Assembly: GCA_031281385.1 (NCBI GenBank)
Contig: JAITFL010000060.1
Location: 1 to 12,625, forward strand
DNA length: 12,625 nt
Direction of reading: 5' to 3'
From: Holophagales bacterium
GTDB taxonomy: Bacteria > Acidobacteriota > Holophagae > Holophagales > Holophagaceae
A model generated the notes under the pieces. The model saw nothing but the letters and a program-made list of their open reading frames with translations. It had not been told where the DNA came from and searched no databases. Positions 6,181-11,863 of the stretch are shown here, in pieces. Position 1 is the stretch's first letter; every line of letters starts with the position of its first letter. The position numbers and the translations under genes were made by a program.

Positions 6181-6445
6181 GCCGATTGGACACGCGGCGA
6201 GGGCATTCGCCGCTTGAGTTCGGGGGCAGGGCGTTGCGGCCTATTGCATCTGGCGCCGGGGAATGGAAAAGCTTTCCGAATGCTCACTGGGGGTCCGCTC
6301 GGGCCTGCCGCGCAAGCGCGTCGAACCCTCGCTACCCCCCAGCCCCCGGGCACTCGCCTCGATCACTGCTCTATAGTAGGGGCGGACGCATGGAGATGGC
6401 TTTCGATGGGCGGGCGCATCCGGGAAGCTTTTCCAAGACCCGGCG
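6181..6445 (+). repeat. Structured repeat element, copy X
   Basis: Two blocks match the region before mpg: 6181-6217 against 10655-10691 (32 of 37), and 6253-6293 against 10871-10911 (35 of 41, no gaps). The first block folds on itself (GCGGCGA with TCGCCGC). The second contains the core TGGAAAAGCTTTCC and ends with CTGGGGGT, which pairs with ACCCCCCAG at 6334-6342 around a CGCGC-AA-GCGCG hairpin. An inverted, diverged copy of the second block lies at 6417-6445, so the element could also fold as one large hairpin. This is either a structured RNA or a palindromic interspersed repeat. Confidence 0.7.
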
Positions 6446-6515
6446 GTAGGCGAACCAAATTGCAGGAACACCCATTCCGAGCGTGCAAGATATGTGCCAT
6501 AGGCTAGAAACAGTT

Positions 6516-6568
6516 CTATAGCAATTCACGCTCGCATAGCAGTTCAACCTACAATTGAACTGCTATAG
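6516..6568. repeat. Two direct repeats and one inverted copy, hairpin-forming
   Basis: CTATAGCAATTCA (6516-6528) is repeated as ATAGCAGTTCAA (6536-6547) and inverted as TTGAACTGCTATAG (6555-6568). The inner pair forms a perfect 12-bp stem with a 7-base loop; the outer copy could compete for the same right arm. No T-run follows on either strand, so it is not a standard terminator for rlmH. Confidence 0.75.
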
Positions 6569-6608
6569 TACCCGTCGGTGGCTGAACTGATTCTATTTGA
6601 AATTGGAA

Positions 6609-7067
6609 TCATTTATGGTACGGTTTCCCGCGCAAGATGCAGCATGCCCTAAATAGCTGCTCCAGAAGCATGGCCCGGCAGAGATCGTGGGGAAATGTCA
6701 TCTGGCTTAGGCTCACGCTCTCTTTGATTTCTGCTTTCAGGGATGGGTGGAACCCGTGGCTAGACCCAATTGCAAAGGCCAAACTTTCGCCATTGTCCAT
6801 GATGTTCCCCAGCCAAGCAGCAAATTCTTCCGAGCTGCGCTGTGCGCCGCCCCGATCCAATATCACTTGCTTCTTATGGCCCGAAAGTGCCGCCTTTATG
6901 TGTACCGCCTCATCCAACAGGCGTCGCTCCGTCTGGCCCCTGCCCTCTTGAATTTCAAATATTTCAAGGCGAATGTATGCCTTTACTAATTGTTTATAAT
7001 GGCTCTCCAAAGTAATTATGGATTTCTGCTTAGTTTTTCCAACAACAATCAGGTGGATAGGGTACAC
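6609..7067 (-). CDS. rlmH: 23S rRNA (pseudouridine-1915 N3) methyltransferase RlmH
   Basis: RlmH is a SPOUT-class SAM methyltransferase that modifies pseudouridine 1915 in helix 69 of 23S rRNA on assembled ribosomes. The sequence starts with an IHLIVVGKTK strand and carries LDRGGAQRSSEEFA, the knot segment AIGSSHGF (usually IGGAxGF), then VSLSQMTFPHDLCRAMLLEQLFRA, and ends with the family-typical YHK. I prefer the GTG at 7067, which gives 152 residues and matches the family's two or three residues before the first strand. An ATG at 7094 (161 residues) and a TTG at 7100 remain possible, and no candidate has a convincing Shine-Dalgarno. The IGG to IGS change in the SAM-binding loop is a minor oddity. 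It is convergent with nothing and divergent from the lipoprotein gene. Confidence 0.93.
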   Translation of the reverse strand: MYPIHLIVVGKTKQKSIITLESHYKQLVKAYIRLEIFEIQEGRGQTERRLLDEAVHIKAALSGHKKQVILDRGGAQRSSEEFAAWLGNIMDNGESLAFAIGSSHGFHPSLKAEIKESVSLSQMTFPHDLCRAMLLEQLFRACCILRGKPYHK

Positions 7068-7116
7068 TGGATTCCATGGGGGCAGTAGAGTCATCCCCAA
7101 TAAACTATATCCAACT

Positions 7117-7123
7117 GGGAGGA
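7117..7123 (+). promoter_or_regulatory. Ribosome binding site deciding the lipoprotein start
   Basis: GGGAGGA precedes the ATG at 7127 and places the signal sequence at the N-terminus, whereas the longer frame from 7076 would bury it 17 residues inside. Confidence 0.75.
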
Positions 7124-7126
7124 ACC

Positions 7127-7906
7127 ATGTCTAGGCCACTTGCCATAGTCGCCGCTGCTGGGCTGATGTTCATTGCGGGGTGCGAAAAAAAATCAAATGA
7201 CACAGTGCCGGTCGTCGCGCCGGAGTCCGCAAAGTCACCAGCGGACATTCTCAAGCACCTGCAGTATGCGATGGTGAGAAAAGACCCCAAGTCCCTTGAG
7301 GCCTTTGCGCCCGAAGACCAAGGAAAATTTTTGGGTTCGGCGACTTGGTACCACTACCGCGCTGGCATTTTGGGGATAAAGCTGACGGAAGAAGAAATCG
7401 AAACCATCGGAGTCCAAGACTTGGTGCAAAAGGGCTACATTTCGCCCAGGTGGTCGCGGCGCGAATTCACTGCGGCCCTAAAAGATTTGGATTCGGGGAA
7501 AGCGATTGACCCCGAAACCATGAAATCCTTGTCAACAGTCAACCAAGCTAGGCTCGATATGCCAAGGGAGAACATCCCTGACAAAAAACTTGCGGAAAAA
7601 CTGATAAAAGATCTCACTGAAGCCGTTGACGCAAACCCCAAACCCATCTATGCCGCAGGGCTATATCGCCTGCTAAAGGCCATCCCCGAACATGGCTGGC
7701 AGTACCTCGAAGCGACAGTCGCAAGCAGCGTGACCGGGGATAAAACCGTAAACGACGTGCTACTGAAGGTGGGTGAAACCTTGATCGTGGCCATTCCGGT
7801 TGGGTACAACTCGGATGGCTCCATGTTTATTTGGACATTCAACTTCGACAAGTACCCAGCCGCCATAGCAAAGCTGTTCCCCGAACCAACGGAAGGCGGC
7901 AAATAG
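7127..7906 (+). CDS. Predicted lipoprotein of unknown function
   Basis: ATG at 7127 has a strong GGGAGGA ribosome binding site four bases upstream. The 259-residue product begins with a short basic n-region, a hydrophobic stretch and a lipobox-like MFIAGC, with the acylated cysteine at about residue 19. A Lys/Ser/Asn linker of about 20 residues follows, as expected for an anchored periplasmic or surface protein. The mature part is mixed alpha/beta with a stretch ADILKHLQYAMVRKDPKSLEAF, which looks like the opening of an NTF2-like or tetratricopeptide-like repeat. I do not recognise a family. The C-terminus (MFIWTFNFDKYPAAIAKLF) has a strand rich in aromatic residues. A frame extending upstream to 7076 overlaps the rlmH start region and has no ribosome binding site. 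It lies 66 bp before gdhA. Confidence 0.82.
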   Translation: MSRPLAIVAAAGLMFIAGCEKKSNDTVPVVAPESAKSPADILKHLQYAMVRKDPKSLEAFAPEDQGKFLGSATWYHYRAGILGIKLTEEEIETIGVQDLVQKGYISPRWSRREFTAALKDLDSGKAIDPETMKSLSTVNQARLDMPRENIPDKKLAEKLIKDLTEAVDANPKPIYAAGLYRLLKAIPEHGWQYLEATVASSVTGDKTVNDVLLKVGETLIVAIPVGYNSDGSMFIWTFNFDKYPAAIAKLFPEPTEGGK

Positions 7907-7972
7907 CTTGGTTCAATTATTTTTGACAAGGGCTGATTCAATGCCCAATTTTTCTAACTGAGGAGATACTTT

Positions 7973-9259
7973 ATGGCTGATTCGGCCTTTAACCCTTTTG
8001 AAATGGCCCAGCGCCAATTTGACGGCGTGGCAGAGAAACTGGGGCTGGACAGCGGCACCAGGGAATTTTTGCGCGTCCCAATGCGCGAATACCATTTCAG
8101 CATCCCTGTCCGCATGGATGATGGAAAAATCAAAGTGTTCAAGGGGTTCCGTGTACAGCACAGCGACGCGAGGGGTCCCGCCAAGGGCGGCATTCGATTC
8201 CACCCCAACGAAACGGTTGACACCATCCGGGCACTTGCGACATGGATGACTTGGAAGACCGCCGTCGTTGATATTCCGCTGGGCGGCGGAAAGGGTGGCG
8301 TGATCTGCGACCCGCGCGAACTGAGCGAAAGAGAGCAGGAAAGAATCTGCCGCGGCTTCATCAGGCAGATCGCCAAAAACGTTGGACCCGTCCAAGACGT
8401 CCCGGCCCCCGATGTTATGACAAACGGCCAGCACATGCTGTGGATCATGGACGAGTACGAACACATCATGGGCGGCCAGTTTCCTGGCGTTATCACCGGC
8501 AAGCCGGTGGGTTCGGGCGGTTCCCTTGGCCGCACGGAGGCCACTGGGTACGGCGTTGTCTATACCATCCGCGAAGCGTTGAAAGAACTCGGCATTGACA
8601 TCAAGAACGCCACTGCCTCAATCCAAGGGTCTGGCAACGTTGCCCAGTACACCCTTGACCTATTGGAACAGTATGGCGCAAAGACCTGCGCGATCTCCTG
8701 CTGGGACAACAAGGACAAAAAGGCATATACCTACGCAAGCGACGCTGGGATCAAGTTCGAGCAACTAAAGGCTTCCGTTGACAAATTCGGCACCATTGAC
8801 CCCGCCAAGGCCAAAGAGTACGGCTGGAAACAGTTGGACGGCGGCGCGTGGATAGAGCAACCTGTCACGGTTTTGGTACCCGCCGCTCAAGAAAACATGG
8901 TCAACGCCAGCAATGTCGAAAAGATCAAGGACACTGTCAAGATGATAGCCGAAGGCGCGAATGGGCCAACAACCCCAGAAGCCGACGCCGTGATACAGAA
9001 AAAAGGCATCTTCCTCTGCCCCGATTTCCTCTGCAACGCCGGCGGCGTCACCTGCTCGTACTTCGAGCAGGTTCAAAACAATATGAACTATTACTGGGAA
9101 AAAGAAGAAGTCCTCACCAAGTTGGACCAAAAGATGACAAACGCATTCAAGGCAGTTTCCGCCTTGGCGCGGGAGAAAAAGGTTTACATGCGCGACGCGG
9201 CCTATATGATTTCAATCATGCGCGTCGCCGAAGCCTGCAGGCTGAGGGGCTGGGTCTAA
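7973..9259 (+). CDS. gdhA: Glutamate dehydrogenase (hexameric, small type)
   Basis: The enzyme interconverts glutamate and 2-oxoglutarate plus ammonium. At 428 residues it fits the roughly 45-kDa hexameric class. Visible substrate and catalytic residues are K71 in GPAKGGIR, K95 in MTWKTA, K107 in GGGKGG and D147 in APDVMT; these match K89, K113, K125 and D165 of the Clostridium symbiosum enzyme. The nucleotide domain starts near 215 with GSGNVA (219-224). Later conserved parts are PAAQENMVNASN, AEGANGPTTPEAD, PDFLCNAGGV and the C-terminal RVAEACRLRGWV. Cofactor preference cannot be decided by eye, though the family context favours NAD. GAGGAGA lies seven bases before the ATG. In an anaerobe it would serve amino-acid fermentation or ammonium assimilation. 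Confidence 0.97.
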   Translation: MADSAFNPFEMAQRQFDGVAEKLGLDSGTREFLRVPMREYHFSIPVRMDDGKIKVFKGFRVQHSDARGPAKGGIRFHPNETVDTIRALATWMTWKTAVVDIPLGGGKGGVICDPRELSEREQERICRGFIRQIAKNVGPVQDVPAPDVMTNGQHMLWIMDEYEHIMGGQFPGVITGKPVGSGGSLGRTEATGYGVVYTIREALKELGIDIKNATASIQGSGNVAQYTLDLLEQYGAKTCAISCWDNKDKKAYTYASDAGIKFEQLKASVDKFGTIDPAKAKEYGWKQLDGGAWIEQPVTVLVPAAQENMVNASNVEKIKDTVKMIAEGANGPTTPEADAVIQKKGIFLCPDFLCNAGGVTCSYFEQVQNNMNYYWEKEEVLTKLDQKMTNAFKAVSALAREKKVYMRDAAYMISIMRVAEACRLRGWV

Positions 9260-9280
9260 AACATATTGTGCCTGTTTGTG

Positions 9281-9317
9281 CGGCCCACACATGAGCAATC
9301 ATGCGGTGGGCCGTTTT
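9281..9317 (+). terminator. Intrinsic terminator after gdhA
   Basis: CGGCCCAC (9281-9288) pairs with GTGGGCCG (9306-9313) and is followed directly by TTTT. It ends 22 bases past the gdhA stop and before the next gene's promoter. Confidence 0.75.
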
Positions 9318-9319
9318 GG

Positions 9320-9348
9320 TTGACCCGCCCAGTTGAGCTGTCGATAAC
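9320..9348 (+). promoter_or_regulatory. Candidate promoter for the PLD-like gene pair
   Basis: TTGACC at 9320-9325 and GATAAC at 9343-9348 are separated by exactly 17 bases. They lie immediately after the gdhA terminator and about 20 bases before the ATG at 9371. Confidence 0.5.
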
Positions 9349-9370
9349 CTATGACCAATGAGGCCAGTCC

Positions 9371-9970
9371 ATGCGAAATAGACCTGTCCGCGCGCTATTG
9401 CCCACATTGTTTGTCTGTTGCGTCTGCACCCTCAGTACCCTTGGCGTAGCCCTCGACGCCCAAGGGGGGCAGGGGCCGCAGCAGGCCAATAGCCAAGAGC
9501 AACTAGATCAACAGGAGCAGATGGTTTTCAACGCCATTCGCAACGCCAACAAGTCAATACACGTTGTCGCCCCAAAGCCAATTCCAGAATCAATAGCCGC
9601 TGAGCTGATAATAAAGTACAAACTCCCGTCCGAGACGTTCCGGACGAATAATAAAATTGATACGTTGGAAGTGATGACCGCCGACTCGCAAACAGCCGCG
9701 CGTTTTTCCAAAGCGGCCCTAGTATGGGTCAACCCCAAATATGCCAACGAGCCTGAAATGCTGATCATTGACGAAAGCATCATTTTGAAGAATTTCACCT
9801 CGCCAAGCAGGGTGGAAGCCATAGATGACCCAACTTTTGCGAAGCACCGCGTTTCCGAGCTAAAAAAAAACAGGAAGTCCTCTGAAAAAATCGGCCTGTC
9901 TAGAAAGCATGAAGAGGCCGGTTGGGGTTGCTTTGGGGAGTTATTGAGGATTTTCGGACCCGTTTTGTAG
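9371..9970 (+). CDS. Exported PLD-like half-domain protein without HxK residues, copy 1
   Basis: The 199-residue product has a signal peptide: basic n-region MRNRPVR, hydrophobic 8-27, possible cleavage after ALDA (about residue 30). A Gln-rich linker follows (31-50). The core QMVFNAIRNANKSIHVVAP (50-68) resembles the first helix and strand of phospholipase D/Nuc nucleases. MLIIDESIILKNFTSP (130-145) resembles the HxKxxxIDxxxxxxGSxNF motif, but the His and Lys positions hold Glu (E127, E129) and the GS is not conserved. The active site therefore appears lost and the domain is a single half. The C-terminus is basic (KKNRKSSEK) and then hydrophobic. GAGG lies eight bases before ATG. The next gene is a paralogue. 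Exported and paralogous: confident. PLD relation: moderate. Confidence 0.75.
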   Translation: MRNRPVRALLPTLFVCCVCTLSTLGVALDAQGGQGPQQANSQEQLDQQEQMVFNAIRNANKSIHVVAPKPIPESIAAELIIKYKLPSETFRTNNKIDTLEVMTADSQTAARFSKAALVWVNPKYANEPEMLIIDESIILKNFTSPSRVEAIDDPTFAKHRVSELKKNRKSSEKIGLSRKHEEAGWGCFGELLRIFGPVL

Positions 9971-10009
9971 CTACCGACACCAATGACCAGAATAACCAAG
10001 AGGCTCATA

Positions 10010-10573
10010 ATGACCAAGAGACAAGGCATACAGAATAGATCAATCCGCGCTCTATTGTCCGCATTGTGCATTTGCTGCGCTTGCGCTCTAAGCGGCCTGA
10101 TGGCCCAGGAGCCGCAAGAGGCAAACAGCAAAGAGCAAATGGTCTTGGAAGCCATCCGCAGTGCCAAAAAGTCAATATACGTGGTAGCCCCAGGGCCAAT
10201 AGCCGAGCCAATCTTCGCAGAGCTGGTGATCCGGCATACCTCCCGCACCAAAGACAATAAGACCGTTGCGCTAGAAGTGACGACTGGGGACTCCGACTTG
10301 GGTACGCGTTTTGTGCGCATGGGGGCACTGACGTGGGCCAACCACAGGTTCGCCATTGGGCAGGAGATGTTGATCATTGACCAAAGCATGGTAATAAAAA
10401 ATTTCAATTCCCCAAAAGCTCCGCAGGCCATCAACAACCCCGCTCTTGCGAAGAATCAAATAAAGGCGATCAAAAAAGACAGGAAGTCTTCAGAGAAACT
10501 GAAACCCGCCCAAGAGAGCAAATGGTGGTGGTTAGCGAGAATGAAAATCCTGTTTTTCCCATACCCAGGCTGA
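10010..10573 (+). CDS. Exported PLD-like half-domain protein without HxK residues, copy 2
   Basis: This is a tandem paralogue of the preceding gene, with the same layout in 187 residues. It has a signal peptide (hydrophobic 13-30, possible cleavage after GLMA at 32), then EANSKEQMVLEAIRSAKKSIYVVAP (37-61), LEVTTGDS, ALTWAN and MLIIDQSMVIKNFNSP (120-135). The His and Lys positions of the PLD signature are Gly117 and Glu119. The start at 10010 has AAGAGG six bases upstream; an ATG at 9983 has no such site, but the region around it resembles the upstream region of copy 1, showing that the leader was duplicated too. The tail ends in an unusual KWWWLARMKILFFPYPG. The pair is 39 bp apart and probably co-transcribed from the promoter at 9320. 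Confidence 0.75.
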   Translation: MTKRQGIQNRSIRALLSALCICCACALSGLMAQEPQEANSKEQMVLEAIRSAKKSIYVVAPGPIAEPIFAELVIRHTSRTKDNKTVALEVTTGDSDLGTRFVRMGALTWANHRFAIGQEMLIIDQSMVIKNFNSPKAPQAINNPALAKNQIKAIKKDRKSSEKLKPAQESKWWWLARMKILFFPYPG

Positions 10574-10712
10574 GATTCATGGCTAAATTGAGAATTGGCC
10601 CACTTGCAAAACCATCCCAAATCTTTTCTTGTTGACGGATGGCAATTTCATTGCGCCGAATGGACACACGGCGAGGTCATTCACCGCTTAACCTCTGGGC
10701 TAATACCAATTT

Positions 10713-10734
10713 GCGTTCAACTAACGTTGAACGC
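10713..10734. repeat. Perfect 9-bp hairpin
   Basis: GCGTTCAAC and GTTGAACGC are separated by a TAAC loop. It is the first of three consecutive hairpins inserted between the two conserved blocks of copy Y. Confidence 0.85.
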
Positions 10735-10743
10735 TATACGCCA

Positions 10744-10785
10744 AAGTTTTTGAAAACCTGGGAAACCCAGTTATTTCAAAAACTT
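10744..10785. repeat. Two-part hairpin (12 bp plus 5 bp)
   Basis: AAGTTTTTGAAA (10744-10755) pairs with TTTCAAAAACTT (10774-10785). Inside it CTGGG pairs with CCCAG around an AAA loop, with a small internal loop of AC against TTA. Confidence 0.85.
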
Positions 10786-10804
10786 GCGGGCGTCGGTTCC
10801 CGCC

Positions 10805-10850
10805 GCCTCATACCAACATGCAATTGTTTGATTGCATGTTGGTATGAGGC
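10805..10850. repeat. Perfect 20-bp hairpin
   Basis: Arms 10805-10824 and 10831-10850 are exact inverse complements with a six-base TGTTTG loop. No T-run follows on the plus strand, so it is not an intrinsic terminator. It is the longest perfect stem in the window. Confidence 0.92.
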
Positions 10851-10976
10851 CCAACGGCCTGTTTCATTTTGCGCCGGGGCATGGAAAAGCTTCCTGAATC
10901 TTAACTGGGGGTTCAGCGGGAACCGCCTCGCATGCGAGGCGGCCCCCCGCTTACCACCAGACCCCAGGGGTGACAA

Positions 10977-11546
10977 ATGCGGGCAGCCCCACTAATTGTT
11001 GAACAGCAGTTTTATCTGCGCCCAATCGAAATCGTCGCGCAAGAGCTGCTGGGGAAGCTGCTATGCAAAGGTGGCGTTGTTTTGAGGATAACGGAAGTAG
11101 AGGCATACGGAGGCGCAGAAGACAGCGCCAGCCACTGTAGATTTGGCAAAACACCCAGGAATGAGCCAATGTGGGGACCCGGCGGACACTGCTATGTGTA
11201 CCTGTGCTATGGCATCCACCAAATGCTCAATATTGTCACTAGCATCGCAGGCGAAGGCGCCGCCGCGCTGATACGCTCCTGCGAAGTATTGGGCGGCACC
11301 GAAAGCGTGATGGAGCGCAGAAATGCAAAGATGGGGCCGGCTCTTTGCAACGGGCCCGGCAAAGTCGCCCAAGCCCTCGCCATCGACAAGAGCTACAACT
11401 TCCATCCGCTGTATGAAAAAGGGGGGCTGACGCTACGCGAAGGGGAAGGCCCCAAAACCATTGAACGCGCCAAGCGCGTGGGCATAGCATACGCCAATGA
11501 AATAGACAGGTCTGCCATGCTGAGGTTCACTGGGAAATGGGGCTGA
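10977..11546 (+). CDS. mpg: 3-methyladenine DNA glycosylase (AAG/MPG family)
   Basis: This enzyme excises alkylated purines in base-excision repair. The 189-residue protein has the family's ordered motifs: ITEVEAYGG (38-46), ASHCRFGKTPRNEPMWGPGG (51-70), YVYLCYGIHQMLN (73-85) and LCNGPGKVAQALAI. The catalytic water-activating residue is E42 (human E125). Base-pocket residues are Y44, H53 and Y75 (human Y127, H136, Y159), and the DNA-intercalating tyrosine is Y78 (human Y162). ATG at 10977 has AGGGG eight bases upstream, and the N-terminus FYxRPxxxVAQELLGK fits the family. The ribosome binding site lies at the foot of the copy Y hairpin and could be masked by it. It is followed by a 300-bp gap before purF. 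Confidence 0.95.
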   Translation: MRAAPLIVEQQFYLRPIEIVAQELLGKLLCKGGVVLRITEVEAYGGAEDSASHCRFGKTPRNEPMWGPGGHCYVYLCYGIHQMLNIVTSIAGEGAAALIRSCEVLGGTESVMERRNAKMGPALCNGPGKVAQALAIDKSYNFHPLYEKGGLTLREGEGPKTIERAKRVGIAYANEIDRSAMLRFTGKWG

Positions 11547-11614
11547 CCCCGAGCCGCCGTCGCTCTGACGCAATTCCAAACCAATGCAACACGCAAGTGC
11601 TTTTCATTGGCTCA

Positions 11615-11643
11615 TTTACAATTTGCCAAAACCTTGATAAAAT
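11615..11643 (+). promoter_or_regulatory. Candidate promoter for purF
   Basis: TTTACA at 11615-11620 and TAAAAT at 11638-11643 with a 17-base spacer. Transcription would start near 11650 and leave a leader of almost 200 bases before the purF start. Confidence 0.6.
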
Positions 11644-11713
11644 AAGCAAAAGAAAGGCGGCCTAGCTGGTCCATGTCCTAAAATGTGTTACCATGTTGGC
11701 AAAGGAATCAAAT

Positions 11714-11863
11714 ATGGATTCAATCGGCAAAATGGCCGAGTCGGCCCCCCGCCCAAGCGCGGGGGTTCGTTTTTGGGCAGACTCCCAATCCAGTGGCCAC
11801 TGTGCGGCCGCAGAGTGGGGATTCGCTCGCGGGACGGGGAAACCACGTGAAAGTGTCCGATAA
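11714..11863 (+). CDS. Possible 49-residue leader ORF overlapping the purF start
   Basis: ATG at 11714 has AAAGGA nine bases upstream. The frame runs through the terminator-like hairpin and ends at TAA 11861-11863, 17 bases into purF in another frame. The composition is not distinctive and there is no recognised family. Its interest is positional: ribosomes translating it would melt the hairpin at 11746 and deliver translation to the purF start. It may equally be a chance frame. Confidence 0.35.
   Translation: MDSIGKMAESAPRPSAGVRFWADSQSSGHCAAAEWGFARGTGKPRESVR
11746..11774 (+). terminator. Terminator/attenuator hairpin in the purF leader
   Basis: CCCCCGC (11746-11752) pairs with GCGGGGG (11759-11765) around a CCAAGC loop and is followed by TTCGTTTTT. 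It lies downstream of the proposed promoter, so it could attenuate purF. GGCCGA/TCGGCC immediately upstream (11734-11746) shares one base with the left arm and could compete with it. Confidence 0.6.
11791..11818. repeat. Adjoining and alternative dyads before purF
   Basis: CAGTGGCCACTG (11791-11802) and TGCGGCCGCA (11803-11812) are perfect palindromes side by side. CCACT (11797-11801) can instead pair with AGTGG (11814-11818) enclosing the second palindrome, so two folds are mutually exclusive. Alternatively this is a protein operator. Confidence 0.6.

Larger units (their letters stand above)
5950..6608. other. Non-coding region with promoter, short repeats and a structured element
   Basis: I see no credible gene in these 659 bases. 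A 144-codon plus-strand frame from 6073 lacks a ribosome binding site and runs through inverted repeats. The region holds an A/T-rich start, a near-consensus sigma-70-type promoter (6029-6057), two 12-base direct repeats (6080-6114), a GC-rich structured element shared with 10655-10967, and an A/T-rich set of direct and inverted repeats just downstream of the convergent rlmH stop. Confidence 0.8.
10655..10967 (+). repeat. Structured repeat element, copy Y
   Basis: Block 1 (10655-10691) and block 2 (10871-10911) match copy X at 6181-6217 and 6253-6293. After block 2 a nested palindrome closes with CTGGGG (10905-10910) on CCCCAG (10962-10967), AGCGGG on CCCGCT inside it, and a perfect 20-base palindrome (10923-10942) at the tip. 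In copy X the closing helix is kept while the tip sequence differs, which suggests conserved structure rather than conserved sequence. Confidence 0.7.
10574..10976. other. Hairpin-rich non-coding region before mpg
   Basis: No credible gene lies in these 403 bases. The region combines two blocks shared with 6181-6293 and, between them, about 170 bases made almost wholly of hairpins absent from the other copy. A plus-strand frame from 10639 to 10995 runs through these palindromes and is not supported. Confidence 0.8.
11547..11846. other. purF leader region
   Basis: This intergenic stretch holds a promoter (11615-11643), a short ORF with a ribosome binding site (from 11714), a GC-rich terminator-like hairpin (11746-11774) and two adjoining dyads (11791-11802 and 11803-11812). 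I see no tRNA or recognised riboswitch in it. Confidence 0.7.

Noticed and set aside
6073..6507. 144-codon plus-strand frame after the strong promoter
   Set aside because: It has no Shine-Dalgarno, runs through inverted repeats, has Gly/Arg-rich low-quality composition, and does not align in frame with the related region at 10655-10967.
9508..10437. 309-codon minus-strand open frame
   Set aside because: It is antisense to the two PLD-like genes, spans their junction, and looks like a shadow. The plus-strand genes have signal peptides, ribosome binding sites and mutual homology.
10713..10942. CRISPR array
   Set aside because: The repeats here are individual hairpins of different sequence without regular spacers, and no Cas gene is present.
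10639..10995. 118-codon plus-strand frame before mpg
   Set aside because: It is made of perfect palindromes and overlaps the mpg start; there is no family resemblance.
11791..11802. GCCACTG resembling part of a B12 box
   Set aside because: It is part of a short perfect palindrome and lacks the surrounding aptamer; the downstream gene is purF, not a cobamide gene.
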